This document shows positions 1 to 8,507 of a stretch of DNA of 11,634 bases, piece after piece. The stretch covers positions 1-11,634 of the forward strand of contig JANRJF010000250.1 in the NCBI GenBank assembly GCA_033764095.1, in the 5' to 3' direction. The position numbers were made by a program, and so were the translations under genes. This DNA comes from JBDTMT01 sp033764095 (lineage in GTDB: Bacteria > Desulfobacterota > Binatia > HRBIN30 > CADEER01). Each line of letters begins with the position of its first letter. Position 1 is the stretch's first letter. The notes below the pieces were generated by a model that saw only the letters and a list, made by a program, of their open reading frames with translations, did not search any database and was not told where the DNA came from.

Positions 1-2
1 GC

Positions 3-2096
3 GCCAACGCGCCGGGCGCGGCGCCGGCCCAGCCGGTGTCGGGCGGCGCCGGGGTGACCGCCTACAAGATCATTCCGGACGAGCGCACCAACGCGCTGAT
101 CCTGGTCGCCAATCCGTTGGAGATGCGCCGCATCAAGGATCTGATCGTGCGCCTCGACGTGCCGCTGCCGTTCGGCACCGGTCGCACGCACGTCTACTAC
201 CTCAAGTACGCCAACGTCTTCGAGATCGTGCCGGTGCTGTCCGACCTGGTCGGCGGCCAGGGGGTCGGCGGCCTGAGCTCCGGCCTGCTCGGCCGTGGGC
301 TGTCCGGCAGCACCGGCTTCCGCGGTGGCCGTCTCGGCCAGCGCGGCGGGCTCGGCGGTGTCGGGCAGAACTTCGGCAGTGGCGGCAGCGGCTTGAACAG
401 CCAGTTCGGCGGCGGCGGCTTCGGCGGCGGCGGCTTCGGCGGCGGTGGCGGCCTCGGCGGCGGCGCCTCCGGCAGCCTGCGCGGCGGCGGCGGACTCGGC
501 GGTGGGTTGGCCGGTGGGGCCGGCGGCCTCGGCCAGGTACAGTCGATCGTCGGCGGCGGCGGCGGGCAGTTCGAGGGGCTGGTGCGCATCACCGCCGATC
601 CCTCGACCAACGCGCTGATCATCAACGCCTCGCCGCAGGACTACGAGACGCTGAAGCAGGTCATCCTGCAGCTCGACGTGCGCCGGCGGCAGGTCTACGT
701 CGAGGCCATCATCATGGAGGTGCGCCTCAACACCCAGCGCGCCCTCGGCATCGAGCTGCAGGGCGCGGCAGGGGTCGGCAACGGCGTGCTCATCGGCCGC
801 ACCAACTTCAACAACATCAACAGTGCGCTGACCAACCCGGCCGGCATTCCCGGCCTGATCGCCGCCGCGGCCAGCAACCAGACCATCCGCCTGCCGGACG
901 GCACGGTGGTGCCGGCGCAGGTGGCATTGCTCACCGCCGCCGAGGGCAACAACGACGTCAACATCCTCTCCGCTCCGAACGTCCTCACTACCGACAACCA
1001 GGAGGCGGAGATCGTCGTCGGCCAGAACGTGCCGTTCATCGCCTCGACCTCGACCAGCGAGACCAACCTGGGCAACGTCTTCAACACCGTCGAACGGCGC
1101 GACGTCGGCATCACGCTGCGCATCACGCCGCAGATCTCCGAGGGTGGCATGGTGCGTCTCAACGTGTTCGAGGAAGTCTCGGCACTCACCCAGAACGCGC
1201 TGATCAACGCCAGCCAGCTCGGTCCGGTGACGACGATCCGCTCGGCCACCACCTCGGTGGTGGTGCGCGACAAGCAGACGGTGGTGATCGGCGGACTGAT
1301 CTCCGACGGCACCGACAACCGCGAGAACTCGATCCCGTTCATCAGCGACATCCCGGTGATCGGCAACCTGTTCCGCCAGACCTCCGGCATGCGCGAGAAG
1401 ATCAACCTGCTGATCTTCCTCACCCCGCACATCATTCGCGACGCCAAGGAGCACCGCGACAAGTCGATCGAGGAACGGGACAAGCTGAAGTCGTTCATGG
1501 AAGAGCAGGGGATCAAGTACCGCAAGCGCAAGATCCTCGATAACCCGTCCTGGACGCCGGACCTCTCGAACGAGAAGCCCGACGGCGAGCAGGAGGAGCC
1601 GACCGGCAAGGGGGCGACGATCTACAGTCCGCCGCCGCTGCCGCCGGCCGGTGCCTCGGCTGCCGCGCCGGGGGCGCGCGCCTCGACCGAGCCGGCGCCG
1701 GTGGCCAGTGCCGACCTCCCGCCGCCGGCCTACGACAACATCGACGCGCCGGTGCCGCCGCCGCCGGTCACCAGCCGTTTCGTGCTGATGGCCGCCTACG
1801 CCGAGCAAGGCGTTCCGCCGGCCGGCCTGCAGAGCAACAGCGGCCTGCTGGCGGTCGAGCTGCCGCAGGGCTCGCCGCTGGTGTCGATGTTCCAGCCCGG
1901 CCGCCAGTATCGCTACACCAGCGACCGCTTCGACGCCTACTACCGCGTGCTCGAGGCCTACCCGTCGCAGCAGCAGGCCTACCTGGTCTACCCGGAGGGC
2001 CTGCCGGTCGACCCCAGCAAGGGCGACTTCCTGCACTGGCGCTCGCTCGACGACGCAACTTCGACTGACGTTAACGCGTGGTCTGCGCTACACTGA
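3..2096 (+). CDS. gspD: Type II secretion system secretin GspD (5'-partial)
   Basis: Outer-membrane channel of the T2SS. The frame is open to the left edge, so the true start lies upstream: signal peptide, N0, N1 and the first half of N2 are missing. Numbering from the codon at base 3, an Ala/Pro-rich loop is followed by the second half of N2 (PDERTNALILVANP). N3 follows in two halves: HVYYLKYANVFEIVPVLSDL, then VRITADPSTNALIINASP, split by a glycine-rich insertion (about residues 84-188). The secretin beta-barrel domain comes next, with the hallmark segments RDVGITLRITPQI, VVVRDKQTVVIGGLISD and NSIPFISDIPVIGNLFRQ, ending at INLLIFLTPHIIRD. An S-like helical stretch (EERDKLKSFMEEQGIKYRKR), a proline-rich linker and an extra module of about 108 residues close the protein. 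A GTG at 36 is in frame but falls in the middle of N2, so it is not a real start. gspE begins 7 bases after the stop. The family call is certain; the role of the additions is unknown. Confidence 0.98.
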   Translation, partial: ANAPGAAPAQPVSGGAGVTAYKIIPDERTNALILVANPLEMRRIKDLIVRLDVPLPFGTGRTHVYYLKYANVFEIVPVLSDLVGGQGVGGLSSGLLGRGLSGSTGFRGGRLGQRGGLGGVGQNFGSGGSGLNSQFGGGGFGGGGFGGGGGLGGGASGSLRGGGGLGGGLAGGAGGLGQVQSIVGGGGGQFEGLVRITADPSTNALIINASPQDYETLKQVILQLDVRRRQVYVEAIIMEVRLNTQRALGIELQGAAGVGNGVLIGRTNFNNINSALTNPAGIPGLIAAAASNQTIRLPDGTVVPAQVALLTAAEGNNDVNILSAPNVLTTDNQEAEIVVGQNVPFIASTSTSETNLGNVFNTVERRDVGITLRITPQISEGGMVRLNVFEEVSALTQNALINASQLGPVTTIRSATTSVVVRDKQTVVIGGLISDGTDNRENSIPFISDIPVIGNLFRQTSGMREKINLLIFLTPHIIRDAKEHRDKSIEERDKLKSFMEEQGIKYRKRKILDNPSWTPDLSNEKPDGEQEEPTGKGATIYSPPPLPPAGASAAAPGARASTEPAPVASADLPPPAYDNIDAPVPPPPVTSRFVLMAAYAEQGVPPAGLQSNSGLLAVELPQGSPLVSMFQPGRQYRYTSDRFDAYYRVLEAYPSQQQAYLVYPEGLPVDPSKGDFLHWRSLDDATSTDVNAWSALH
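252..566 (+). repeat. Low-complexity glycine-rich coding insertion in gspD
   Basis: About 105 codons dominated by GGC/GGT glycine, with Ser, Leu, Phe, Arg and Gln interspersed. At its core (405-449) is a short in-frame tandem repeat, three units of Phe-Gly4 encoded by near-identical 15-mers. By comparison with other GspD proteins it sits between the first beta-alpha half and the second half of the N3 domain, at the loop that faces the channel lumen. Expansion by slippage of the GGC-rich repeat is plausible (inference). Confidence 0.9.
2065..2094 (+). promoter_or_regulatory. Possible internal promoter for gspE (weak)
   Basis: In the 3' end of gspD, an unusually A/T-containing patch carries CTGACG (2065-2070, 4/6 to TTGACA), an 18-base spacer, and TACACT (2089-2094, 4/6 to TATAAT and matching TANNNT). 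The box ends 9 bases before the gspE ATG at 2104, so a transcript starting 7-9 bases downstream would be essentially leaderless. gspE has no clear Shine-Dalgarno sequence. Such matches occur by chance, so this is only a candidate. Confidence 0.2.
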
Positions 2097-2103
2097 GCTG
2101 ACG

Positions 2104-3813
<1,710 letters not shown>

Positions 3814-3875
3814 GCCAGCGGCGCGCCGCGGCGTGAATCGCGCCGGGGCGTCCGGCGTCGAAGGACAGGCCAGCC
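3814..3875. other. gspE-gspF intergenic gap
   Basis: The longest non-coding stretch in the window (62 bases). It holds a 10-base palindrome CGGCGCGCCG (3819-3828) but no U-tract, so it does not look like an intrinsic terminator. It also holds the gspF Shine-Dalgarno near its right end. A stop codon at 3834-3836 in the gspF frame rules out an upstream extension of gspF past this point. Confidence 0.6.
3861..3865 (+). promoter_or_regulatory. Ribosome binding site of gspF
   Basis: AAGGA, 10 bases upstream of the ATG at 3876. Together with the in-frame stop at 3834 this fixes the gspF start. Confidence 0.7.
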
Positions 3876-5126
3876 ATGCCGGTCTACGCGTACAAGGGAC
3901 TGAACGACAAAGGGCGCAACGTCGGCGGCATCGTCGACGCCGACAGCCCCAAGACGGCGCGGCAGAAGCTGCGCAGGTCGGGCATTTTCCCGACCGAGCT
4001 GAACGAGACGCGCGACCCCAACGCCGGCGCGTCGGCGGGCGCTGCCGGCCGCCTCGGCGGCCTCAGCTTCGACGTCTCGGGCCTGTTCGAGCGCATCACG
4101 CCGCAGGACCTGGCGCTGATGACCCGCCAGCTCGCCACCCTGGTCGGCGCCGGCCTGCCGCTGGTCGACTGCCTCGGCGCGCTGGTCGAGCAGGTGGATG
4201 GGGCGAAGCAGAAGAAGATCCTCTCGCAGGTGCGCGAGCTGGTGATCGAGGGCGGCACGCTGGCCGACGCGATGAAGCAGCACCCCAGCGTGTTCAACGA
4301 TCTGTACGTCAGCATGGTGCGCGCCGGCGAAGCCAGCGGCGCGCTCGACATCGTGCTGGTGCGCCTCGCCGAGTACACCGAGCGCTCCGCCGCGTTGCGC
4401 GCCAAGGTGCGCTCGGCGCTCACCTACCCGGTGTTCATGGGCGTCGCCAGCATGGGCATCCTGTTCTTCCTGCTCGCCTACGTGGTGCCGAAGGTGACGC
4501 GGATCTTCGAGGAGACCAAGGCGCAGCTGCCGACCCCGACGGTCATCCTGCTGGCGATCAGCGGCTTCCTGCAGAACTACTGGTGGGTCATCGTCGGGTT
4601 GGTGATCGCCGTGGTGATCGCGGTGCGCGTCTCCAATCGCACCCCCGCCGGCCGCCTGCGCTTCGACAGCGCGACGCTGCGCGTGCCGTATTTCGGCAAG
4701 GTACTGAAGAAGGTCGCACTGGCGCGCTTCGCGCGCACGCTCTCGACCCTGCTGCTCGGCGGCATTCCGCTGCTGCAGTCGCTCGACATCGTCAAGCACG
4801 TGGTGATGAACACCGTGCTCAGCAACGCCATCGAGGAAGGCCGCAACAGCATCCGCGAAGGCCACAGCGTCGCCGACCCGCTGAAGAAGAGCGGGCTGTT
4901 CCCGCCGCTGCTGGTGCACATGATTGCCGTCGGCGAGAAGAGCGGCGAGCTGGAGCAGATGCTGTCGCGCGCCGCCGACGCCTACGACAGCGAGGTGGAA
5001 GCGTCGGTGTCGGCGCTCAGCTCGATCCTCGAGCCGGTGCTGACTCTGTTCATGGGCGGCGTGGTGCTGTTCATCGTGCTGTCCATCCTGTTGCCGATCT
5101 TCGAGCTCAACCAGTTGGTGAAATGA
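3876..5126 (+). CDS. gspF: Type II secretion inner-membrane platform protein GspF
   Basis: Polytopic inner-membrane protein that forms the central assembly platform and couples GspE to pseudopilin extraction. 416 residues, close to the usual 400. It opens with the family signature PVYAYKGLNDKGR, followed by a linker (about 50-75) richer in Ala/Gly. Two T2SSF repeats follow: the first about 85-205, beginning near the conserved DLALMTRQLATLVGAGLPL; the second about 285-410, with the matching RFARTLSTLLLGGIPLLQSL. Membrane segments are visible at about 186-206 (MGVASMGILFFLLAYVVP), 236-252 (VIVGLVIAVVIAVRV) and 388-410 (VLTLFMGGVVLFIVLSILLP), the usual three. The phrase GEKSGELEQML is also typical. 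The start is ATG 3876 with AAGGA upstream. The stop codon overlaps a possible ATG at 5123, but gspG more likely begins at 5156. Confidence 0.98.
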   Translation: MPVYAYKGLNDKGRNVGGIVDADSPKTARQKLRRSGIFPTELNETRDPNAGASAGAAGRLGGLSFDVSGLFERITPQDLALMTRQLATLVGAGLPLVDCLGALVEQVDGAKQKKILSQVRELVIEGGTLADAMKQHPSVFNDLYVSMVRAGEASGALDIVLVRLAEYTERSAALRAKVRSALTYPVFMGVASMGILFFLLAYVVPKVTRIFEETKAQLPTPTVILLAISGFLQNYWWVIVGLVIAVVIAVRVSNRTPAGRLRFDSATLRVPYFGKVLKKVALARFARTLSTLLLGGIPLLQSLDIVKHVVMNTVLSNAIEEGRNSIREGHSVADPLKKSGLFPPLLVHMIAVGEKSGELEQMLSRAADAYDSEVEASVSALSSILEPVLTLFMGGVVLFIVLSILLPIFELNQLVK

Positions 5127-5144
5127 CGCGGGCGCGGCCCGTGT

Positions 5145-5149
5145 GGAGG
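5145..5149 (+). promoter_or_regulatory. Ribosome binding site of gspG
   Basis: A perfect GGAGG six bases before ATG 5156, the strongest Shine-Dalgarno in the window. It decides the gspG start in favour of 5156 over the in-frame ATG at 5123 and fits the need for GspG, the major pseudopilin, to be made in excess. Confidence 0.8.
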
Positions 5150-5155
5150 TCCAGA

Positions 5156-5575
5156 ATGCAACGCACGTCCAATCAAGCCGGCTTCACCCTGATCGAGATC
5201 ATGGTGGTGGTCTTCATCCTCGGCCTGCTGGTCACGCTGGTCGCGCCGCGCATCATCGGTCGTACCGACGAGGCGCGCGTCACCAAGGCCAAGGCCGACA
5301 TCAAGGCGATCGAACAGGCGATGAACATGTTCAAGCTCGACAACGGCTTCTACCCGTCGTCGGCGGAGGGCATCGCGGCGCTGGTGCAGGCGCCGCCGCG
5401 CGCCAAGCGCTTCAATCCGGACGGCTACCTGCCGAAGGTGCCGACCGATCCGTGGGGCAACGAATACGTCTACCAGAGCGACGGCCGACAGATCGTCGTC
5501 GTGTGCATGGGCGCCGACGGCACGGAGGGCGGTGACGGGTACAATGCCGACATCGACAGCCGCTCGATCGAATGA
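5156..5575 (+). CDS. gspG: Major pseudopilin GspG
   Basis: Main building block of the periplasmic pseudopilus. 139 residues, matching the family. A nine-residue basic leader (MQRTSNQAG) ends in Gly9 before Phe10, giving the prepilin-peptidase site G/FTLIE with Glu at +5 (E14), followed by the hydrophobic N-terminal helix MVVVFILGLLVTLVAP. The body carries the diagnostic GspG features: a helix with AMNMFKLDNGFYPSSAEG, then PTDPWGNEYVYQSDG, and a C-terminal GADGTEGGDGYNADI loop that corresponds to the conserved calcium-binding region. A cysteine precedes this loop (CMGADG), where Ser, Leu or Gly is more usual. The start is chosen by the GGAGG sequence and the short leader. The last 32 bases overlap the start of gspH. 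Processing and methylation would need GspO, which is not encoded in the window. Confidence 0.98.
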   Translation: MQRTSNQAGFTLIEIMVVVFILGLLVTLVAPRIIGRTDEARVTKAKADIKAIEQAMNMFKLDNGFYPSSAEGIAALVQAPPRAKRFNPDGYLPKVPTDPWGNEYVYQSDGRQIVVVCMGADGTEGGDGYNADIDSRSIE

Positions 5576-6104
5576 GCCGGGGCGGCGTCGCGATGCCGGC
5601 TTCACGCTCATCGAGCTCGGCCTCGTCCTGCTCATCATCAGCGTCATGCTGGTGCTGGTCGTCCCGCGCTTCCGCGACCAATCGCATGCCGAGCTGATCT
5701 CCCAGACCCGCAAGCTCGCCGCCACCTTTCGCTTCCTGCAACAGGAGGCGATCCTCAACGGGCGCGTCTACCGCCTCAACTTCGATCTCGACCAACAGCG
5801 CTACTTCGTCACCGCCGCCGAAGCCGACAACCCGGAGGCCGCCTTCGTCCAGGACCGCGGCGGCCTGACGCAGGACGTCGCGCTGCCCTCGACCGTGCAG
5901 ATCTCGGACGTCAACCTGCCGCTCACCGGCGGCAAGATCTACGAGGGTATCGGCTGGGTGCAGTTCTACCCGGACGGCTACGTCGACCCCTCGGTCGTCC
6001 ACCTCGACAACGGGCAGGAGGCGTACACGCTGTATGTCGACCAGCCCTTGACCGGACGCGCCAATGTCCAGGCCGGCTATCTCGATCTCGGCGCCCGCAG
6101 CTGA
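5544..6104 (+). CDS. gspH: Minor pseudopilin GspH
   Basis: Minor pseudopilin of the GspH/FimT family that joins the tip complex to the GspG filament. 186 residues from ATG 5544. The leader is 19 residues and basic (PGRRRDAG), then G19/FTLIELGLVLLIISVMLVLV with Glu at +5 (E24). The C-terminal half has the family phrase VQFYPDGYVDPSVVHL followed by YTLYVDQPLTGRANVQAG. A GTG at 5532 would lengthen the leader by four residues. GGAGGG (5524-5529) lies 14 bases before the ATG but only two before the GTG, so neither spacing is ideal and coupling to gspG translation is likely. The 32-base overlap with gspG is in a different frame. The next gene, gspI, starts within the last 41 bases. Confidence 0.95.
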   Translation: MPTSTAARSNEPGRRRDAGFTLIELGLVLLIISVMLVLVVPRFRDQSHAELISQTRKLAATFRFLQQEAILNGRVYRLNFDLDQQRYFVTAAEADNPEAAFVQDRGGLTQDVALPSTVQISDVNLPLTGGKIYEGIGWVQFYPDGYVDPSVVHLDNGQEAYTLYVDQPLTGRANVQAGYLDLGARS

Positions 6105-6501
6105 GCGGCGCCGCGCCGCCGGCGCGGCGGGGTTCTCGCTCATCGAGGTGATCGTGGCGCTGACCATCGTGGCGATCGCCTTCGTCGGCCTGCTCGGCCT
6201 GCACAACCGCAACATCGCCATGATCGCCCGCGATCAGGACCTCACCCGCGCCACCTTGCTGGCGCGGCAGTTCATCACCGAGATGGAGGTCGTCGAGCAG
6301 TGGCCCGACTCCGGGACCTCGCGCGGCGAGTTCGCCAACGCGCCCGGCTTCTCCTGGGAGCGCGAGGTCTCCGACACCGATCTGCCCACCGTGCGCCGCG
6401 TCGTCGTGCGCGTCATCTGGGACGAACGCCAGCCCAACGCCTGTGAGCTGGTCTACTACATTCGCGACCGCCGTGAGCCGGACGACCAGAATCGCATCTG
6501 A
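6064..6501 (+). CDS. gspI: Minor pseudopilin GspI
   Basis: Minor pseudopilin that nucleates the tip by binding GspJ and GspK in the inner membrane. 145 residues, slightly above the typical 120-130 because of a longer leader. The leader ends at Gly23, then G/FSLIEVIVALTIVAIAFVGL with Glu at +5 (E28). The start of the mature protein and the following LHNRNIAMIARDQDLTRATLLARQ agree with GspI, as does the small C-terminal domain with RRVVVRVIWDERQ. ATG 6064 is the only clear start, lies inside gspH (41-base overlap) and has no convincing Shine-Dalgarno, suggesting translational coupling. The 3' end overlaps the start of gspJ. Confidence 0.95.
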   Translation: MSRPAISISAPAAERRRAAGAAGFSLIEVIVALTIVAIAFVGLLGLHNRNIAMIARDQDLTRATLLARQFITEMEVVEQWPDSGTSRGEFANAPGFSWEREVSDTDLPTVRRVVVRVIWDERQPNACELVYYIRDRREPDDQNRI

Positions 6502-7327
6502 GCCCGCCGACGGCGGCTTCACGCTGCTCGAGCTCCTGCTCGCCGTCGTCATCCTCGGGCTGGTGCTGACCACCGTGTACGGGGCGCTCACCCGCACCGA
6601 GTTCAGCAAGCGCCGCGCCGAGGAGCGCGCCGAGCTCTACTCGGCCGGGCGCCAGGCGGTGCTGCGCATGGCCAATGACATCGAGGGCGCGCTGCCGCCG
6701 CCGTCCGGCGACCGCATCTACTTCCGCGGCACCTCGGGCAACGGCGACGCGCCGGAGATGCACTTCGTCACCGTGAACCGCGGCGGCTACGGCATCCAGC
6801 GCGTCCGCCCGGGGCGCGTGCTGATCGTCTACAGCCTCGATCCGCTGCCCAGCCGGCGCAGCCTCTACGCCCTGCGCCGCGAGGAATACCTCTACGCGGC
6901 GATGCTCGCCGAGGCGGACGGCAACACCCAGCAGCCGACCAGCCTGGAGGCCGAGAACGAGGACGAGCAGGCGCCGACCGCGCAGGCCACCTACCTGCTC
7001 GACTGCCCCGACGTGCCGAACGAGCTCGCGCTGCCCGGCATGTGCCTGCCGGTGATCGGGCTCACCTTCCGCTACTACGACGAGACGGTCAGCGACTGGC
7101 GCGACGAGTGGGACAGCACCGGCAACGACGCGGTGTTCGGACGCCTGCCGTCGGCGGTCGAGATCACGCTGACGCTGGCCGACGAGGAGGGCGGGGCGCA
7201 CGACTTCTCGACCATCGTCGACCTGCCGCTGTCGCGCGGTCAGCCCACCCCGGGCGCGACCAGCGGCACGAACCAGCCACCGACCGGTCGTACGCCGTCC
7301 GGACAGCAGGACGATGACAAGAACTGA
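6473..7327 (+). CDS. gspJ: Minor pseudopilin GspJ
   Basis: Minor pseudopilin of the tip complex, partner of GspI and GspK. I chose GTG 6473 (284 residues), which gives a 15-residue leader ending in Gly15 before FTLLELLLAVVILGLVL, with Glu at +5 (E20). An in-frame GTG at 6443 would add ten residues. Neither has a good Shine-Dalgarno. Family features include RAEERAELYSAGRQAVLRMANDIE after the helix and, late in the protein, LTFRYYDE, WRDEWDS and LPSAVEITLTLADEEG. It is longer than the usual roughly 200 residues. The extra length is an acidic, Gln/Glu-rich insertion (about 150-175), a segment with two cysteines (C178 and C191) that could form a disulfide in the periplasm, and a Pro/Gly/Gln-rich tail ending DDDKN. 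The start overlaps gspI by 29 bases and the end overlaps gspK by 14. Confidence 0.93.
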   Translation: MSRTTRIASEPADGGFTLLELLLAVVILGLVLTTVYGALTRTEFSKRRAEERAELYSAGRQAVLRMANDIEGALPPPSGDRIYFRGTSGNGDAPEMHFVTVNRGGYGIQRVRPGRVLIVYSLDPLPSRRSLYALRREEYLYAAMLAEADGNTQQPTSLEAENEDEQAPTAQATYLLDCPDVPNELALPGMCLPVIGLTFRYYDETVSDWRDEWDSTGNDAVFGRLPSAVEITLTLADEEGGAHDFSTIVDLPLSRGQPTPGATSGTNQPPTGRTPSGQQDDDKN

Positions 7328-8504
7328 CACCCGAGCCCCGCGCGCGCTGCGGAATCAGCGCGGCGTGGCGTTGCTCATCGTGCTGGTGATCGTCGCGCTG
7401 CTGACCGTGACGGTGCTGGAGTTCACCCACTCGACCCAGATCGACCAACACCGTGCGCGCAATGCGGTGCACGCCTTGCAGGCCCAACTGCTGGCCCGCT
7501 CCGGCCTGAACCTCGCCGAGGGCTTTCTGATGATGGACGACGAGCCGCAGTACGACGCCTACAGCGAGCAGTGGTTCGTCGACCTGCTGGAGTTCTGCCA
7601 GGACATGCAGCTCGACGAGTCGATGCGCATCCGCTGCACGGTGCGCGACGAGAGCGGCAAGATCAACATCAACAACACGCGCGAGCCACCCCGCAAGGTG
7701 CAGTCGCAGGCGATCACCGCCAGCGCCGTGCTGCGCGACGCGATGCGCTGCATGTTCCAGCGCCGCAACATCGACGTCGAAGTGGTCGACAAGCTGGCCG
7801 ACTACTGGCAGCAGGATCCGCAGCCCAACCCCGACGGCACACTCGGCCAGATCCCCGACTTCGGCTCGCTGGAGGACTTCGGCGCCACCTTCGGCATCCC
7901 GACCGAGCAGTTGCAGCAGTTGCGACCGCTGATCACCGCCCAGCCGCGCGCCCTCATGCGCAACATCAACATCAACACCGCGCCGCCCGAGGTGTTGGCG
8001 GCGATCATCCACGCCGACAAGGCCGACTGTCCGCCGGACGAACCCGTGCCGGAGATCGTCGAGCGCCAGCGCGACATCGACAACCCGATCAAGAGCACCG
8101 GCGAGATCAGCGGCCTGCTCGGCGGCATCGACAATGCCGCCATCAAGGCCACCCTCTTTGGCGTGCAGAGCCGGCTCTACCGCCTCGAGGCCAGCGCGCT
8201 GACCAACGTCGATCCCGACAATCCGCTCGGCGGCGGCATCGGCCAGACGCTGAGCGCGCTGGTGGCGCGCCAGGTCGGGGTGGCGAAGCCGCAGAATCGT
8301 GGCGCCGCACTGCAGGGCGGCACGCAGCAGCAGGCGATGGGTGCCAACGGCAAGCCGTTGCCCAACTGGACTTTGCGGCCGCTCGACTGGCAAAAGGAAG
8401 GCGGTGCGCGCCTCTTCCACAAGGCGCCCGGCGAGGAAGAAGAGACGCCGGCGCCTGGGGAAGAGGAAGACACTGAAGCTGGCAGCGGCTCCCGCCTACG
8501 ATAA
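7314..8504 (+). CDS. gspK: Minor pseudopilin GspK
   Basis: Largest minor pseudopilin, expected to cap the pseudopilus tip. 396 residues. The basic leader ends at Gly17, then G/VALLIVLVIVALLTVTVLEF. Position +5 is Ile22 rather than Glu, as is characteristic of GspK alone among the pseudopilins. Other GspK marks are QLLARSGLNLAEGFLM after the helix, VRDESGKININNTRE, a central alpha-helical domain with DYWQQDPQP, and RNININTAPPEVLAAI, the second asparagine-rich turn of the fold. The C-terminus departs from the usual: after the last recognisable strand (SRLYRLEASA) there is a Gly/Gln-rich region, WTLRPLDWQKEGG, and a very acidic tail (GEEEETPAPGEEEDTEAG). ATG 7314 overlaps gspJ by 14 bases. gspL follows after three bases. 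Confidence 0.95.
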   Translation: MTRTDTRAPRALRNQRGVALLIVLVIVALLTVTVLEFTHSTQIDQHRARNAVHALQAQLLARSGLNLAEGFLMMDDEPQYDAYSEQWFVDLLEFCQDMQLDESMRIRCTVRDESGKININNTREPPRKVQSQAITASAVLRDAMRCMFQRRNIDVEVVDKLADYWQQDPQPNPDGTLGQIPDFGSLEDFGATFGIPTEQLQQLRPLITAQPRALMRNININTAPPEVLAAIIHADKADCPPDEPVPEIVERQRDIDNPIKSTGEISGLLGGIDNAAIKATLFGVQSRLYRLEASALTNVDPDNPLGGGIGQTLSALVARQVGVAKPQNRGAALQGGTQQQAMGANGKPLPNWTLRPLDWQKEGGARLFHKAPGEEEETPAPGEEEDTEAGSGSRLR

Positions 8505-8507
8505 CCC

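Noticed and set aside
405..449. Tandem 15-mers in gspD as a CRISPR or VNTR of mobile origin
   Set aside because: There are no spacers, and the units are in frame and encode Phe-Gly4 inside a continuous secretin gene, so this is coding low-complexity sequence.
197..625. Proline-rich minus-strand open frame opposite the gspD glycine insertion
   Set aside because: Poly-Pro is the direct complement of the GGC/GGT glycine codons. No signs of a real gene.
3819..3828. 10-base palindrome after gspE as a terminator
   Set aside because: It has no loop and no U-tract, and lies inside an otherwise continuous operon. In sequence this G/C rich such palindromes are expected by chance.
3833..5122. Upstream extension of the gspG frame back to a GTG at 3833, giving a 580-residue product
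   Set aside because: The added part is an Arg/Ala/Gly-rich shadow of gspF. GspG needs a short leader, and GGAGG precedes ATG 5156.
5123..5155. Alternative gspG start at ATG 5123 overlapping the gspF stop
   Set aside because: It would give a 20-residue leader without its own Shine-Dalgarno. The GGAGG at 5145-5149 is placed for 5156. Not excluded absolutely.
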